From Reclinomonas americana ATCC 50394 (lineage: Eukaryota > Jakobida > Jakobea > Jakobida), in the NCBI GenBank assembly GCA_048213135.1, contig PS015009.1:1426001-1490000 (forward strand): a stretch of 64,000 nucleotides of DNA. Reading direction: 5' to 3'. Every line of letters begins with the position of its first letter. Position 1 is the first letter of the stretch. A program made the translations under genes and the position numbers. Below, in pieces: positions 1 through 9,348 of this stretch. The notes under the pieces were generated by a model that was not told the DNA's origin, did no database searches, and saw only the letters and a program-made list of their open reading frames with translations.

Positions 1-123
1 ATTAATGAATATGCGGATGCGGGAATGTGCGGATTGAAATTCACTGCCCACTGACTTTGTTTACTTTTCATGTAGCTGGTCCCATTGGCACATCTGCATA
101 TCGTTTAATTCACACATTCACTT

Positions 124-735
124 ATGCCGCACATTGCACACCTGACCAAAGACAAAAAACTCGCTGCAGTTGTTCTTCAGCAGGAAAAATATATACTCAG
201 GAAAAGAAAGAATATTCACCTTCACCTGTGCAACTCCATTATGAGCCAGCAACTGAGTACAAAGGTGGCGGATGTATTCCAGCAGCGCTTCCTGGACCTG
301 TATGGCGGAAAAACACCAACCGCTGAAGCCGTGGTGGCCACACCTTTTGAAACCTTGCGTGGAATAGGTTTGAGCAATGCCAAAGCGAATTATGTATTGA
401 ATGTATGCCGGTTTTTTATTGAGAAAAAAATAACCGATGCGCAACTGCATAAAATGGAAAACGAAGAGGTGATCGCTTTTTTGACACAGATAAAAGGCGT
501 GGGCCGCTGGACAGTGGAAATGATACTCATGTTCACGCTGGGCCGGGAAGATATTTTTGCCGTGGATGATTTGGGTATACAACAGGCGGTATGCAAACTC
601 TATAAAATTGATCCCGCCGATAAAAAAGCCATGAAGGAAAAGATGCTGAAAGTATCTGCCAAATGGAGCCCCTACCGTACTTATGCCTGTAAATATCTAT
701 GGGGATGGAAGGACAATACGCCTGCTGGTAGTTAG
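124..735 (+). CDS. DNA-3-methyladenine glycosylase II (AlkA-like, HhH-GPD)
   Basis: A 203-residue base-excision-repair enzyme that should remove alkylated purines such as 3-methyladenine. The helix-hairpin-helix is visible at about residues 117-140 (IKGVGRWTVEMILMF), followed by the catalytic Asp region FAVDDLG; in AlkA the essential Asp is the second of the DD pair. A first hairpin-like turn, LRGIGLSNAKANYV, lies near residue 79. The length fits the short bacterial form that lacks AlkA's N-terminal domain. The ATG at 124 gives a full N-terminus with no signal peptide. It converges with the msrC gene, with a palindromic repeat between them. A second, unrelated 3-methyladenine glycosylase (Tag) lies at 16447-16995. 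Confidence 0.88.
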   Translation: MPHIAHLTKDKKLAAVVLQQEKYILRKRKNIHLHLCNSIMSQQLSTKVADVFQQRFLDLYGGKTPTAEAVVATPFETLRGIGLSNAKANYVLNVCRFFIEKKITDAQLHKMENEEVIAFLTQIKGVGRWTVEMILMFTLGREDIFAVDDLGIQQAVCKLYKIDPADKKAMKEKMLKVSAKWSPYRTYACKYLWGWKDNTPAGS

Positions 736-801
736 TATTGAGTATCAAGAGAAGTTTTCCTGTATTGATAAACTCATCTTGCTACCTGCTACTCGCTACT
801 G
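731..801. repeat. Palindromic intergenic repeat, copy A
   Basis: An imperfect inverted repeat: the left arm TAGTATTGAGTATCAAG is answered by a right arm containing TTGCTACC..CTACTCGCTACT. It lies between two convergent genes and shares the arm words with copies at 29470-29556, 37697-38150 and 45064-45143. It could also act as a transcription-stopping hairpin, but no clean U-tract is seen. Confidence 0.6.
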
Positions 802-815
802 ATCTTCTTTGGAGA

Positions 816-1289
816 TCAAAATACAATTGAGTCTGCGATCCTTTCAAGATAACGCTGATCGGTTTCATCAAACTGATCCAATAGTTCACTGTCAACATCC
901 AGCACACCGATCACTTCACCATTGCGGATAACAGGTATCACAATTTCCGACCTGGATAAACTGCTGCAGGCGATATGCCCCGGGAATTTTTCCACGTCGG
1001 GTACAATGAGGGTGCGTGCCTGTTCCCAGCTGGCGCCGCAAACACCTCGTCCCTTTTTAATTCGGGTGCAGGCCACCGGTCCCTGGAAAGGTCCCAGCAC
1101 CAGTTCACCTTCTTTTACGAGGTAAAATCCCACCCACAACCAGCCGAACTGTTCTTTAAGCGCCGCCACGGTGTTGGCCAGGTTGGCCACGAGGTCGGGT
1201 TCGCCTTCAATCAGCGCGTTAACCTGCGGAATGAGGGATTCGTAGATTTCTGATTTGGTACCCTGTATGATGTGGAGGTCTTCTGCCAT
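816..1289 (-). CDS. msrC: Free methionine-(R)-sulfoxide reductase (GAF domain)
   Basis: A 157-residue single GAF-domain protein that reduces free methionine-R-sulfoxide in the cytosol. The three cysteines of the family are present at residues 74, 84 and 108; the 10- and 24-residue spacings equal those of the E. coli enzyme (Cys84, Cys94, Cys118). The motifs WVGFYL, LGPFQG and SRSEIVIP are typical of fRMsr. It lies 21 bp downstream of the 1311-2522 gene on the same strand, but has its own TAnnTTTG motif immediately before the ATG. Confidence 0.93.
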   Translation of the reverse strand: MAEDLHIIQGTKSEIYESLIPQVNALIEGEPDLVANLANTVAALKEQFGWLWVGFYLVKEGELVLGPFQGPVACTRIKKGRGVCGASWEQARTLIVPDVEKFPGHIACSSLSRSEIVIPVIRNGEVIGVLDVDSELLDQFDETDQRYLERIADSIVF

Positions 1290-1293
1290 ACCA

Positions 1294-1301
1294 CAAAGAT
1301 A
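1294..1301 (-). promoter_or_regulatory. -7 promoter element of msrC
   Basis: Read on the minus strand this is TATCTTTG, a perfect match to the Bacteroidota -7 consensus TAnnTTTG. It ends only 4 nt before the msrC ATG, so the transcript would be leaderless or nearly so. No good -33 TTG is seen at the usual distance. Confidence 0.45.
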
Positions 1302-1310
1302 GATAATGAT

Positions 1311-2522
1311 CTATTGCAGCCGCACCACATTACCTATTTGTACAGGCTGGGGAGGCATAAACTGTCCATTGGGCAGCATTTGTGGCTGAAAGGCGAAAAT
1401 GCCACCCTGCGGAGTGACCGCGTACATAAAATTCGGGGTTTGATAGGTCCATGCCGCAATATTATCACGTGGCGGAGTGCTCCATCCTACCTGCATTGAC
1501 TGACCATTCACCGGGTCTACCGCCATAATCCTTCCCCTGTTGGTAACCAGGTACTGAACCGGGTATTGGTCATGCCAGAAAAAACACTGGATGGTATAGG
1601 TTTCCGATGGCTGGGACGGAGCAGTACTTGCCAGAGAAGCATCATCTGTTTGTTCCTGCGACTGGATATGGAACCTGTCTGCTTTCTGTGTTGCTTCCCG
1701 TTCAATACCATTATAATCGCGGGCATAATTGTAGGCAAACATTTCAACTCCCATTCTTTCATATTGTTCCACATGTGTCAGCTCATGCACCCACCAGGAA
1801 GTGGCATAAGGCGGCGGCTGGTTATTAAATACAATAATATCATCGACAGTTACAGCGAAATAATCGTTGCCAAACAGTTTTTGTCCCTGGCCGATAAAAT
1901 TGGGTAAAGTGATCTCTATATTACCGACGCAGTATTTGGCCCGGTTAAGTGTAGAGGGCGAAAAGTAACCGGCTAAAGCCTGTTTGATATTGGCCGGAAG
2001 TGGCTGTGCATCTGCCAGGTGCCGTTGCCGGGCTGCCCGTATGGCCGCGGCCAGCGGCGCCGCTACTACCTGGAATGGGTTCTGGCCTTTCAAAACATTT
2101 CCTACAGCATTGGCCCCGCTTGTGCCCAGCTGGTTATAGAACTGGTTGGAGAAAGTGGCTACATCAAAAACAAATTTTCCCGGAGTGCCAAAATTATTGG
2201 AAAAGGCCAGCGCCTTATCATACAAAAATGTGCCGGGGCGGTTAACGAGGTCTACGGCATTGGGAATACCTGACCCAACGGTGTTGGCTATTTGCTGGTA
2301 AGGTTGATAAATTGTAGAAGGGCTGGCGTTGCCGGTAGCGACTTTGGCCGAATTGATCACTACCTGGGTGGGAGCTGTAAGCATTTGAACACCGCTGTTT
2401 ACAACCGTACCTACCACATTTCCTACAGAACTTAAAATATCTCCGAATTGCGCTTTTATATACGCCGGAAATAAAAGGAATGCGATCACCAGCATTTGAA
2501 CGCTTGGTTTACCTGTTTTCAT
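1311..2522 (-). CDS. Secreted DUF4157/eCIS-core-like protein with HExxH
   Basis: About 403 residues from the ATG at 2522, chosen because it starts a signal peptide (MKTGKPSV..LLFPAYIKA). An upstream in-frame ATG at 2561 would add 13 residues ahead of the signal. The centre holds WWVHELTHVEQYERMG followed by an acidic NGIEREATQKADRF segment, the pattern of the DUF4157 (eCIS core) metallopeptidase-like domain: HExxH plus a downstream E/D. The N-terminal half is Val/Ala/Asn-rich and the C-terminus is a Pro/Gln/Met-rich beta-type tail. The substrate is unknown, and no contractile-injection genes are nearby. Confidence 0.7.
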   Translation of the reverse strand: MKTGKPSVQMLVIAFLLFPAYIKAQFGDILSSVGNVVGTVVNSGVQMLTAPTQVVINSAKVATGNASPSTIYQPYQQIANTVGSGIPNAVDLVNRPGTFLYDKALAFSNNFGTPGKFVFDVATFSNQFYNQLGTSGANAVGNVLKGQNPFQVVAAPLAAAIRAARQRHLADAQPLPANIKQALAGYFSPSTLNRAKYCVGNIEITLPNFIGQGQKLFGNDYFAVTVDDIIVFNNQPPPYATSWWVHELTHVEQYERMGVEMFAYNYARDYNGIEREATQKADRFHIQSQEQTDDASLASTAPSQPSETYTIQCFFWHDQYPVQYLVTNRGRIMAVDPVNGQSMQVGWSTPPRDNIAAWTYQTPNFMYAVTPQGGIFAFQPQMLPNGQFMPPQPVQIGNVVRLQ

Positions 2523-2589
2523 TTTGCAGAAGTTTAGGCGACAAATTTTAGCAACAGGCAAACGGGGGTCAATGGTGTTTTAACGGTAT

Positions 2590-3603
2590 TTAGTATTTTT
2601 TCAGTGCATCGGCATAGCCGTTAAAATCATGGAACAACGCCGACCAGCCCGGAACGGAGAATTCATAATCCCACGGTTCGATATACCTGGCCCGGATGAG
2701 CTTCGCCTGTTCAAACACTTTGGCGTAATCGCCGGAAGGAAAGCTGGCGGTATTGTCGGAACGGTCAACAACCTGGCAGTAGATATCGCCGGGGAAATTT
2801 TGCAGAACAGTGATCAGCGCGGGCTGGTACGTGGTATTACCCGAGATCCACCACATGGCGGCACCCACGCGGTGCTGCAATGTATTATCGTTCCAGAGAT
2901 TGCTGATGATGGAAGCAGCCGGCGTGGTAGAGTTGAACAATTCGTGTACTTCAAAAGCCAGGGCTTTTTTACTAAAGGCCGCGGCGAATTTTTTTGCATT
3001 CAGCAGCGAAGCGTCAATCCATTTGGCTTCGGTATAACCGGCAGCGGTAAACGCAGTTTGATTAAAACCATTAAGATGGCCTTCGATACCATTGGCCGTC
3101 ATTTGCGGAATGTAAACCAGTTGCAGGGAAGCGTCGTCGTTATATTTTTCCGCCAGTTTACCGGCCAGCCTGGCCAGGCAGGTTTGAACGGTATTGTCCC
3201 AGATAAGGGGAAGTTTATAAGGCGTGCCGCGGAACAGGTAGTCAAAATAAGGTACATGACGCTGGGTAATGAGCCATTCGGGACTGCCAATGCCGCCGGC
3301 CAGTACGCCCAGGGAATATTTTTTGCCGCGGCTGCGGATGGCGCTCAGCTGGTTGTCGATAGCGGTGAAATTGAAATTGCCGTCGGTGGGTTCTATATCC
3401 TTCCAGAACACCCTTACCAGAACACCCCTCGATTCGGCATGGTCGAGCACGACAGCGGAAGTACTGCCGGCGCTGGAATAAACCCCGGTTGGTTTGCTGA
3501 CGGTTTCCGTTGCGGGAGCGGTTGTACCCTGGTCGCCGCTTTTGCTGCAGGAGTAAAGATTGGGTAATAGAAAGAAAAGTGCGTAGAGGAGCTTCTTTTT
3601 CAA
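2590..3603 (-). CDS. Lipoprotein with glycoside-hydrolase-like (beta/alpha)8 barrel
   Basis: A 337-residue protein with a lipoprotein signal ending in the lipobox LYSC (Cys19), so probably membrane-anchored. The segment RVFWKDIEPTDGNFNFTAID followed by IRSRGKKYSLGV matches the barrel entry of GH42/GH10-type glycosidases (W..IEP..G.F.F...D). Further on, VYIPQMTANGIEGHL and FEVHELF could carry acidic catalytic residues. I cannot assign a family or substrate. It lies 67 bp upstream of the 1311-2522 gene on the same strand and may be co-transcribed with it. Confidence 0.55.
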   Translation of the reverse strand: MKKKLLYALFFLLPNLYSCSKSGDQGTTAPATETVSKPTGVYSSAGSTSAVVLDHAESRGVLVRVFWKDIEPTDGNFNFTAIDNQLSAIRSRGKKYSLGVLAGGIGSPEWLITQRHVPYFDYLFRGTPYKLPLIWDNTVQTCLARLAGKLAEKYNDDASLQLVYIPQMTANGIEGHLNGFNQTAFTAAGYTEAKWIDASLLNAKKFAAAFSKKALAFEVHELFNSTTPAASIISNLWNDNTLQHRVGAAMWWISGNTTYQPALITVLQNFPGDIYCQVVDRSDNTASFPSGDYAKVFEQAKLIRARYIEPWDYEFSVPGWSALFHDFNGYADALKKY

Positions 3604-3742
3604 GACCAGTTAGTTTACCGTTAGACTATAGCAGGTGAAAAGGTTTAATGACAGCCGGATTAACAAAAATAGAAACCGGGATTGAATACCAAACGGCCGG
3701 CCAATACGTTTTAGCTGTATATTCGTCTGTAATATCGTGCTT

Positions 3743-4003
3743 ATGAAACAAATGCTGAGATTGAATGTGGTGGTGCCGCTGGTGCTTGCCGGGTTCCTGA
3801 TTGCCACCTTATCCTTTCTTTATTTCCCCTTTTTCGCCATTCTCTCCTTTGCATTTAAGGTGTTCGTTCTGGTTTGCGTTATCGACCTCATTTGTAAGAC
3901 AAACCTGAGGAAGCCTTTAGGGCTGGTACTGATCATGATGTTCATTGTGGCCATAAGCGGGCTGCTTGCGATTGCCCTGTTGCATTACCTGGGTTTTTAT
4001 TAA
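3743..4003 (+). CDS. Small membrane protein, function unknown
   Basis: About 86 residues, almost entirely hydrophobic, with three likely transmembrane helices (VVVPLVLAGFLIATL, FFAILSFAFKVFVLVCVI, LGLVLIMMFIVAISGLLA). The ATG at 3743 starts MKQML; a GTG two codons earlier (3737) is also possible. It is divergent from the lipoprotein gene and 169 bp ahead of the giant T9SS protein. No family is recognised. Confidence 0.5.
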   Translation: MKQMLRLNVVVPLVLAGFLIATLSFLYFPFFAILSFAFKVFVLVCVIDLICKTNLRKPLGLVLIMMFIVAISGLLAIALLHYLGFY

Positions 4004-4172
4004 TGACCCGGTCTTAGTTACCCGGCTGCCGGTTATCCTGTTTTACATTTAGATTAAGTCCGCCCTTTTTACGGTCAGGGATACAATTTTTACGGCGAAA
4101 ATCCGTTGTACAGCAGCATTCCCTGTTATCCTCCAATATCCATGTCTGGTTCACTACCTCTAAAACCGCCAA

Positions 4173-7100
4173 ATGAGAAGATTTATTACCCTGCTGGTAA
4201 CAATCGTTATCGTACACACCTGCACCGCCCAGCTCGACAAACAATATGTTTTTACGGAAACGAACGGCACCTATACACCGCTTAGCGGCGGCACTCCCTA
4301 CTGGCCTTCCGGGCCCGCAGTAAACGTGGTCCCGCTCCCCTTCTCTTTTACCTATGCCGGAACGGCTTACAGCAGTTTCAGCCTGCAGAATTATTACGGC
4401 TCTATCCCGGTGGGTTGTATTGTATTAGGCCCCGACCCTTATAACGGCGCCGCCATGATCGCGGCCAACAGCTACCTGTCTGACGAGTATACTATATTCA
4501 CAAAAACGGAAGGCACTGCACCCAACCGCGTTTTTATTATAGAAACCAATGCCATCGTTTCGTTGAATGACCAGTGCTCTCCCACAACAAGCCACAATTC
4601 ATCACAGATACGGTTATACGAAACCAGTAATAAGATTGAACTGGTATACGGGCTTTTCAGGATGGGGTCCGCATCAGACAAACCCCTCTGCGGCGCATAC
4701 GATATCAAAACACTCATCGGTTTAAAAAACGGTACGGATACACTGAAAGTAACCACCACAAAAAAATACGGCTGGGATAACGCGGCCCTGCAGGCCGGAG
4801 ACAGTTACTTCAATATCCTTTGCAAACCATCACCGGGAAAGACTTTCAGCTTTACTCCCAATACCGCCTATACCTGCGCCAATGACCCGGTTACGGTAAC
4901 AGGCGGCACCGCAACCGTGATTGACAACTATGTTGACCAGTATGCATTGGTTACAATGCAGGTAAATGGCTCTTCCAACAGCACAGCGCTAAGTTTTCAA
5001 TGGCAGCAGTCGGCAGACAACAGCGTGTGGACAGACATCTCCGGAGCGACAAAATATTACCTCACCCGCCAGGTAAGCAGTACAGGCTGGTACAGGCGTA
5101 AGGTCACCTGCGAAGGCAACAGTGCCAGCTTTTATTCCCAGCCGGTGAAGATCACCATAAAACCGTTTTACGAAAGTTATTGCATACCCACTTACCCCGC
5201 AGCCACCAGTACTTCTACCGATAATTATACCATCACCCGTGTGGCGATTGACGGCACTACGCTCAACTCGGAACAAGTGTCTTACCAGGGCAACTCCTAT
5301 TATAGCCAACCCTACCAGCGTTTTCCGCAGAGTGGCAGCACTACTGCAGATGTGAACAGGGGCGTTGCCTATAAATATAAAATTCGTGGTGTTGCATTTA
5401 ATGTGGGCTGGGTGTGGCTGGACATTAACCGGAACGGTGTTTTTGAAGCGACCGAAAAACTCCGCGACATTCCTTTGTTCCCATCCCCCGGCCGGACAGA
5501 CAGTTTTTACTTCACCATTCCGGCTGCCACAGACACCGGTCTTACCTGCCTGCGGATACGAACGCTTACTTCCGGACATGCGGGCCCGCAAAACGGGTGC
5601 AGCGCACTGGATGGCTGGGGCGAAACGGAAGATTATATTATCCGCATTACAGCAGGCGCCTGTACATCGGCACCTGCAGGAGGTACAGCGGTTACCAATA
5701 AAAGCAATATATGCGGCGCTGAAAATTTTGTGCTCCGGGTAAATGGCGCCGGCGGACAAGCGGGTACCAGTTTTCAATGGCAATCCTCGCCAGACAGCCT
5801 GGTATGGAACGACATTGCTGCCGCTGTTGCGGATACACTTTCCACAACACAGGCAGCCACTCACTGGTACCGGAGAAAGATCAGTTGTTCTTCCTACGGT
5901 AATTTTTCTGAGGCGGTAAAGGTCAGCACCATCGTATTGCAGGGCGGTATGGCAAATACAACCGCAAGCAGTTACAACTGCGGTTTTAGTGAATATACCT
6001 TGTCGGTTACCGGCGGATCAACCGGGGATTATCAATGGCAATCCTCTCCCGACAGCAGCGCCTGGACAAACATAAATGGCGCCGTAGCAGCCACACACAA
6101 TGCATCGGCTATGGCTACAACCTATTACAGGCGGCAGGTGAGTTGCACCGGTGGATCAACAGTATATTCTTCCGGCGTAAAAGTAACGGTAACAGCACCC
6201 ATCGGCGGAACTACACTGGCAGCGGATTCTGTGAGTTGTGCCGGTAACGTATCTGTTTCGGTAAGCGGGGCATCTTATAACCCGGGTATCAGCTTTCAGT
6301 GGCAATCGTCTGCCGATGGCAGCAGCTGGACAAACATCAGCAACCAGCAAAATGAAACACTGAATACTTTCATCAATACAGCAACCTGGTTCCGCAGGAG
6401 AACAGGATGCGGCAGCATGGAGGCATTTTCTTCCGCTAAAAAAATAAATATAAAAGCACCGCTTGCGGGCCAGGCATCGGCTAACCCGGCAACGGTGACC
6501 TGCGGCAGCCCGGTAACACTGAATGCCAGCATTAACCTGGCAGATGTGGCTTACCAATGGCAGCAGTCGGCAGACAGCATCAGCTGGAATGACATCAGCG
6601 GCGCTGTTGATACCAGTCTTATTATAACCCCTTCGGCCCCTGCATTTTACAGGAGAACGGCTACCTGCTCTGGTGTAAGTGCAGCATCTGTACCGGTTAA
6701 GGTGATGCTGGATCCTATGGAAGGCGGAACTACACAGGGGCCAACGGGGCCGTATGAATGTCCCGACGGGCCTTATCCCTATTCTGTAGCGGGCGGCAGC
6801 GCCGGAACGTACCAATGGCAGCAATCTGCCGACGGTCTTGCCTGGGTTAACATCACAGGAGCCGTTAATCCAGATTTTGAAGCCTATCCTGCCGGAACAA
6901 CCTGGTACCGCCGTATGGTGAAATGTGCGGGTGCCGACAGTGCTTTTTCAACCCCGGTGAAACTGGAGATATCCGGTCCGGCGGGTGGTATTACAGAAAC
7001 CAGCGACACCATTTTTCAATGCGGCAACAGCCCCTTGTTGTTATCCGTAGTACAGGGAAGCGGTGGCGTTTCTTCCGTAACATTTACCTGGCAGGTTTCG

Positions 7101-9134
7101 AAAGACAATGCGACCTGGCTGGATATGAATTCGCCAACGGTACATGATCCCTATACCGGAGTTTCCCCGGACACCACATCTTACTACCGCAGGAAAACAA
7201 GTTGTGGCGGAGCCGACGCATTTTCTGTACCCGTTAAGATCAGGGTGGTAAGCGAACCGAATAACAGTATAACGGTAAAGGGTAGTGGCAGATCCTGCCC
7301 CGGCAGCGACTTTACTGTTGCGGTGATCAATGCTGGCGACACAACCGGCGCGGTGTACCAATGGCAGCAATCTGCGGATGGCAGCACCTGGAATAATATC
7401 ACTGGCGCAACAGCATCAATACTGACCACTACACAATCCGCCGCTACATGGTATCGCCGGAGTATTGTTAAGCCCTGTGGCAGCCAGCAAACCTATTCAG
7501 CACCTGTACAGGTTGCCATGGAACCGTTCTACAATTGCTATTGTTATGCGATACAGGAGACGGGTTGTACCGATGCAGCGATTGTCAATGTAAAACTCAA
7601 CGAAACAGCGGGAAGCAATGCCATCGTTAATCCTACCGGTTGCAACATCGCCCCTTCCGGCAGCGGCTACTACATACCACGGAATGCGTATATCATTTTT
7701 AATACCGGTCCATTCCGTACAAGTACTTTGCAACGTGGCGAAACGTACAATGCTGAGGTTACGGCGCAGACCGGTCTTTCACTTGCAACAGCTCCGGCAG
7801 AGCAGGCAGACATCTATATCGACTTTAATCACAACGGTGTTTTTGACGCAGATGAAAAGTTCAGCAAACGTTCGATACGTACCAGCACAACAGCAGCGTC
7901 TTTACTGGGAATGGAAATACGCATACCTGCCGGTGCACAGCCGGGCCTTACAGGAATGCGGGTGCGTTATCATGCAGATACACTGAACAAAGCCTCCTGC
8001 GACACCCTGAATTATGGTGAAACGGAAGATTACACCATAACCATCGACAACAATACACCCCCGGGGATCAGTGAAGGACAACCATATAACACCTGTATCA
8101 GCGGCACCAGCCTGGTGATCAGCAATGCCCATAACAATACCACAACCTGGCAAAAACTGTACGACAGTAACGGGGACGTGATCGCCGAACTCAATGCACA
8201 CGGCAACCAGCTGGATACGGTAAAAACAACCTTGTATGTCAACAATGGAGACGAAAGACAGGACCTGAACGGACGTTTTTACCTGGATCGCAGTGTTACC
8301 ATCAAACCCGGAACGCAACCCTCTACACCGGTAAGTGTGCGCCTGTATTTTACGCAGGAAGAACTGGATCGTCTGAAAGCCGTGGATGCACAGGCCGGCA
8401 CCGGGAACCTGAATATTACAAAAGTATCTGCGGATTGCCCGGCAGAACCCAACAGCAACAATACATTCATCAATACCAGCGGCGTGAGCGCTTACCTGGG
8501 CGATTATTACCTGCAGTTTGATGTAAACTCCTTCTCTACTTTCTTCCTGCACAGCGGCAAAGCACAGACATCTGTACTGGGCGACTGGCGTGTTAGTCCG
8601 GACGGATACCGCAACCGGCTGTACTGGTCTGCCGCAACAGAAAGAGGTTGTAACCGATTTGAAGTGGAACGCTCTTTAGACGGAATTAATTTTACGCCGA
8701 TCGGAACTGTGCATTCCCAATCCACAAATGGTAACAGCACCATTACGCTGAATTATAGCTTTGATGATGCGAATGCGCCTGGCATTGTTATATACTACCG
8801 GTTAAGAATATACGATAATTCAGGTAACTCTTCTTACTCTGCAATATTAAAAGTGAACGGCAATGCCATTCCGCAATTAAGTTTTGAAAAGCTCCGGCCC
8901 AACCCGGCCACGGCCTATACCGAAATGATCATCGTTTCCCCCGATGTTGCACATATGGATATTGTAATCACCGGCATCAACGGGCAAAAAGTACAGGAAA
9001 GTCGGGTTGCGTTGGTACGCGGAGAGAACAGGATACGGCTGAATATCAGTTCACTGGCGCCCGGCCTGTATTTTATAAAAGGACTTTGCGAAAAAGGTTG
9101 CGACAGGATGATACAGAAATTGGTGAAGCAATAA
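4173..9134 (+). CDS. Giant T9SS cargo with Ig-like repeats and two GEVED domains
   Basis: A 1653-residue secreted protein. A signal peptide occupies residues 1-19. There are eight degenerate Ig-like repeats, each carrying YQWQ(Q/S)S.D...W..I and ending WYRRK..C. Two GEVED-type domains flank most of the repeats: one between repeats 1 and 2 (WLDINRNGVFEATEK .. GETEDYIIRI) and one after repeat 8 (YIDFNHNGVFDADEK .. GETEDYTITID). The last ~80 residues (LRPNPATAYTEM .. GLYFIKGLCEKG .. KLVKQ) form a type-A T9SS sorting domain. It is probably a surface-attached adhesin or binding protein, but no catalytic domain is seen and the ligand is unknown. The next gene is convergent and shares a strong terminator. 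Confidence 0.88.
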   Translation: MRRFITLLVTIVIVHTCTAQLDKQYVFTETNGTYTPLSGGTPYWPSGPAVNVVPLPFSFTYAGTAYSSFSLQNYYGSIPVGCIVLGPDPYNGAAMIAANSYLSDEYTIFTKTEGTAPNRVFIIETNAIVSLNDQCSPTTSHNSSQIRLYETSNKIELVYGLFRMGSASDKPLCGAYDIKTLIGLKNGTDTLKVTTTKKYGWDNAALQAGDSYFNILCKPSPGKTFSFTPNTAYTCANDPVTVTGGTATVIDNYVDQYALVTMQVNGSSNSTALSFQWQQSADNSVWTDISGATKYYLTRQVSSTGWYRRKVTCEGNSASFYSQPVKITIKPFYESYCIPTYPAATSTSTDNYTITRVAIDGTTLNSEQVSYQGNSYYSQPYQRFPQSGSTTADVNRGVAYKYKIRGVAFNVGWVWLDINRNGVFEATEKLRDIPLFPSPGRTDSFYFTIPAATDTGLTCLRIRTLTSGHAGPQNGCSALDGWGETEDYIIRITAGACTSAPAGGTAVTNKSNICGAENFVLRVNGAGGQAGTSFQWQSSPDSLVWNDIAAAVADTLSTTQAATHWYRRKISCSSYGNFSEAVKVSTIVLQGGMANTTASSYNCGFSEYTLSVTGGSTGDYQWQSSPDSSAWTNINGAVAATHNASAMATTYYRRQVSCTGGSTVYSSGVKVTVTAPIGGTTLAADSVSCAGNVSVSVSGASYNPGISFQWQSSADGSSWTNISNQQNETLNTFINTATWFRRRTGCGSMEAFSSAKKINIKAPLAGQASANPATVTCGSPVTLNASINLADVAYQWQQSADSISWNDISGAVDTSLIITPSAPAFYRRTATCSGVSAASVPVKVMLDPMEGGTTQGPTGPYECPDGPYPYSVAGGSAGTYQWQQSADGLAWVNITGAVNPDFEAYPAGTTWYRRMVKCAGADSAFSTPVKLEISGPAGGITETSDTIFQCGNSPLLLSVVQGSGGVSSVTFTWQVSKDNATWLDMNSPTVHDPYTGVSPDTTSYYRRKTSCGGADAFSVPVKIRVVSEPNNSITVKGSGRSCPGSDFTVAVINAGDTTGAVYQWQQSADGSTWNNITGATASILTTTQSAATWYRRSIVKPCGSQQTYSAPVQVAMEPFYNCYCYAIQETGCTDAAIVNVKLNETAGSNAIVNPTGCNIAPSGSGYYIPRNAYIIFNTGPFRTSTLQRGETYNAEVTAQTGLSLATAPAEQADIYIDFNHNGVFDADEKFSKRSIRTSTTAASLLGMEIRIPAGAQPGLTGMRVRYHADTLNKASCDTLNYGETEDYTITIDNNTPPGISEGQPYNTCISGTSLVISNAHNNTTTWQKLYDSNGDVIAELNAHGNQLDTVKTTLYVNNGDERQDLNGRFYLDRSVTIKPGTQPSTPVSVRLYFTQEELDRLKAVDAQAGTGNLNITKVSADCPAEPNSNNTFINTSGVSAYLGDYYLQFDVNSFSTFFLHSGKAQTSVLGDWRVSPDGYRNRLYWSAATERGCNRFEVERSLDGINFTPIGTVHSQSTNGNSTITLNYSFDDANAPGIVIYYRLRIYDNSGNSSYSAILKVNGNAIPQLSFEKLRPNPATAYTEMIIVSPDVAHMDIVITGINGQKVQESRVALVRGENRIRLNISSLAPGLYFIKGLCEKGCDRMIQKLVKQ

Positions 9135-9292
9135 CAAAAAAGAAAGCGGAGGCTCCGTAGAGAAAGAGTCCCCGCTGTAGGTATGATAAATCAATCAACT
9201 GTTGTATTAATACAGAACGAAAGTAAAAAGTTGGTAGAAGGGGTGCAATAGGTAGAAATACGGGTTTTTGTAAACAAGGCCCCGATACTCAA

Positions 9293-9332
9293 AATAAACA
9301 AGGCCGCAACTTTCGTCGCGGCCTTGTTTATT
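9293..9332. terminator. Bidirectional terminator between convergent genes
   Basis: A perfect 15-bp stem (AATAAACAAGGCCGC at 9293-9307 with its complement at 9318-9332) around a 10-nt loop. A/T-rich stem ends give U-tracts on both strands. It serves the T9SS gene on the plus strand and the S46 peptidase gene on the minus strand. Confidence 0.85.
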
Positions 9333-9348
9333 ATCGTTAGTGTTATTC

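Noticed and set aside
2629-3567. 312-residue frame opposite the glycosidase-like lipoprotein gene
   Set aside because: The minus-strand gene has a lipoprotein signal and a recognisable barrel; the plus frame has neither.
4989-5864. 291-residue Cys-rich frame opposite the Ig-repeat T9SS gene
   Set aside because: Cysteines arise from reversed repeat codons; no independent evidence.
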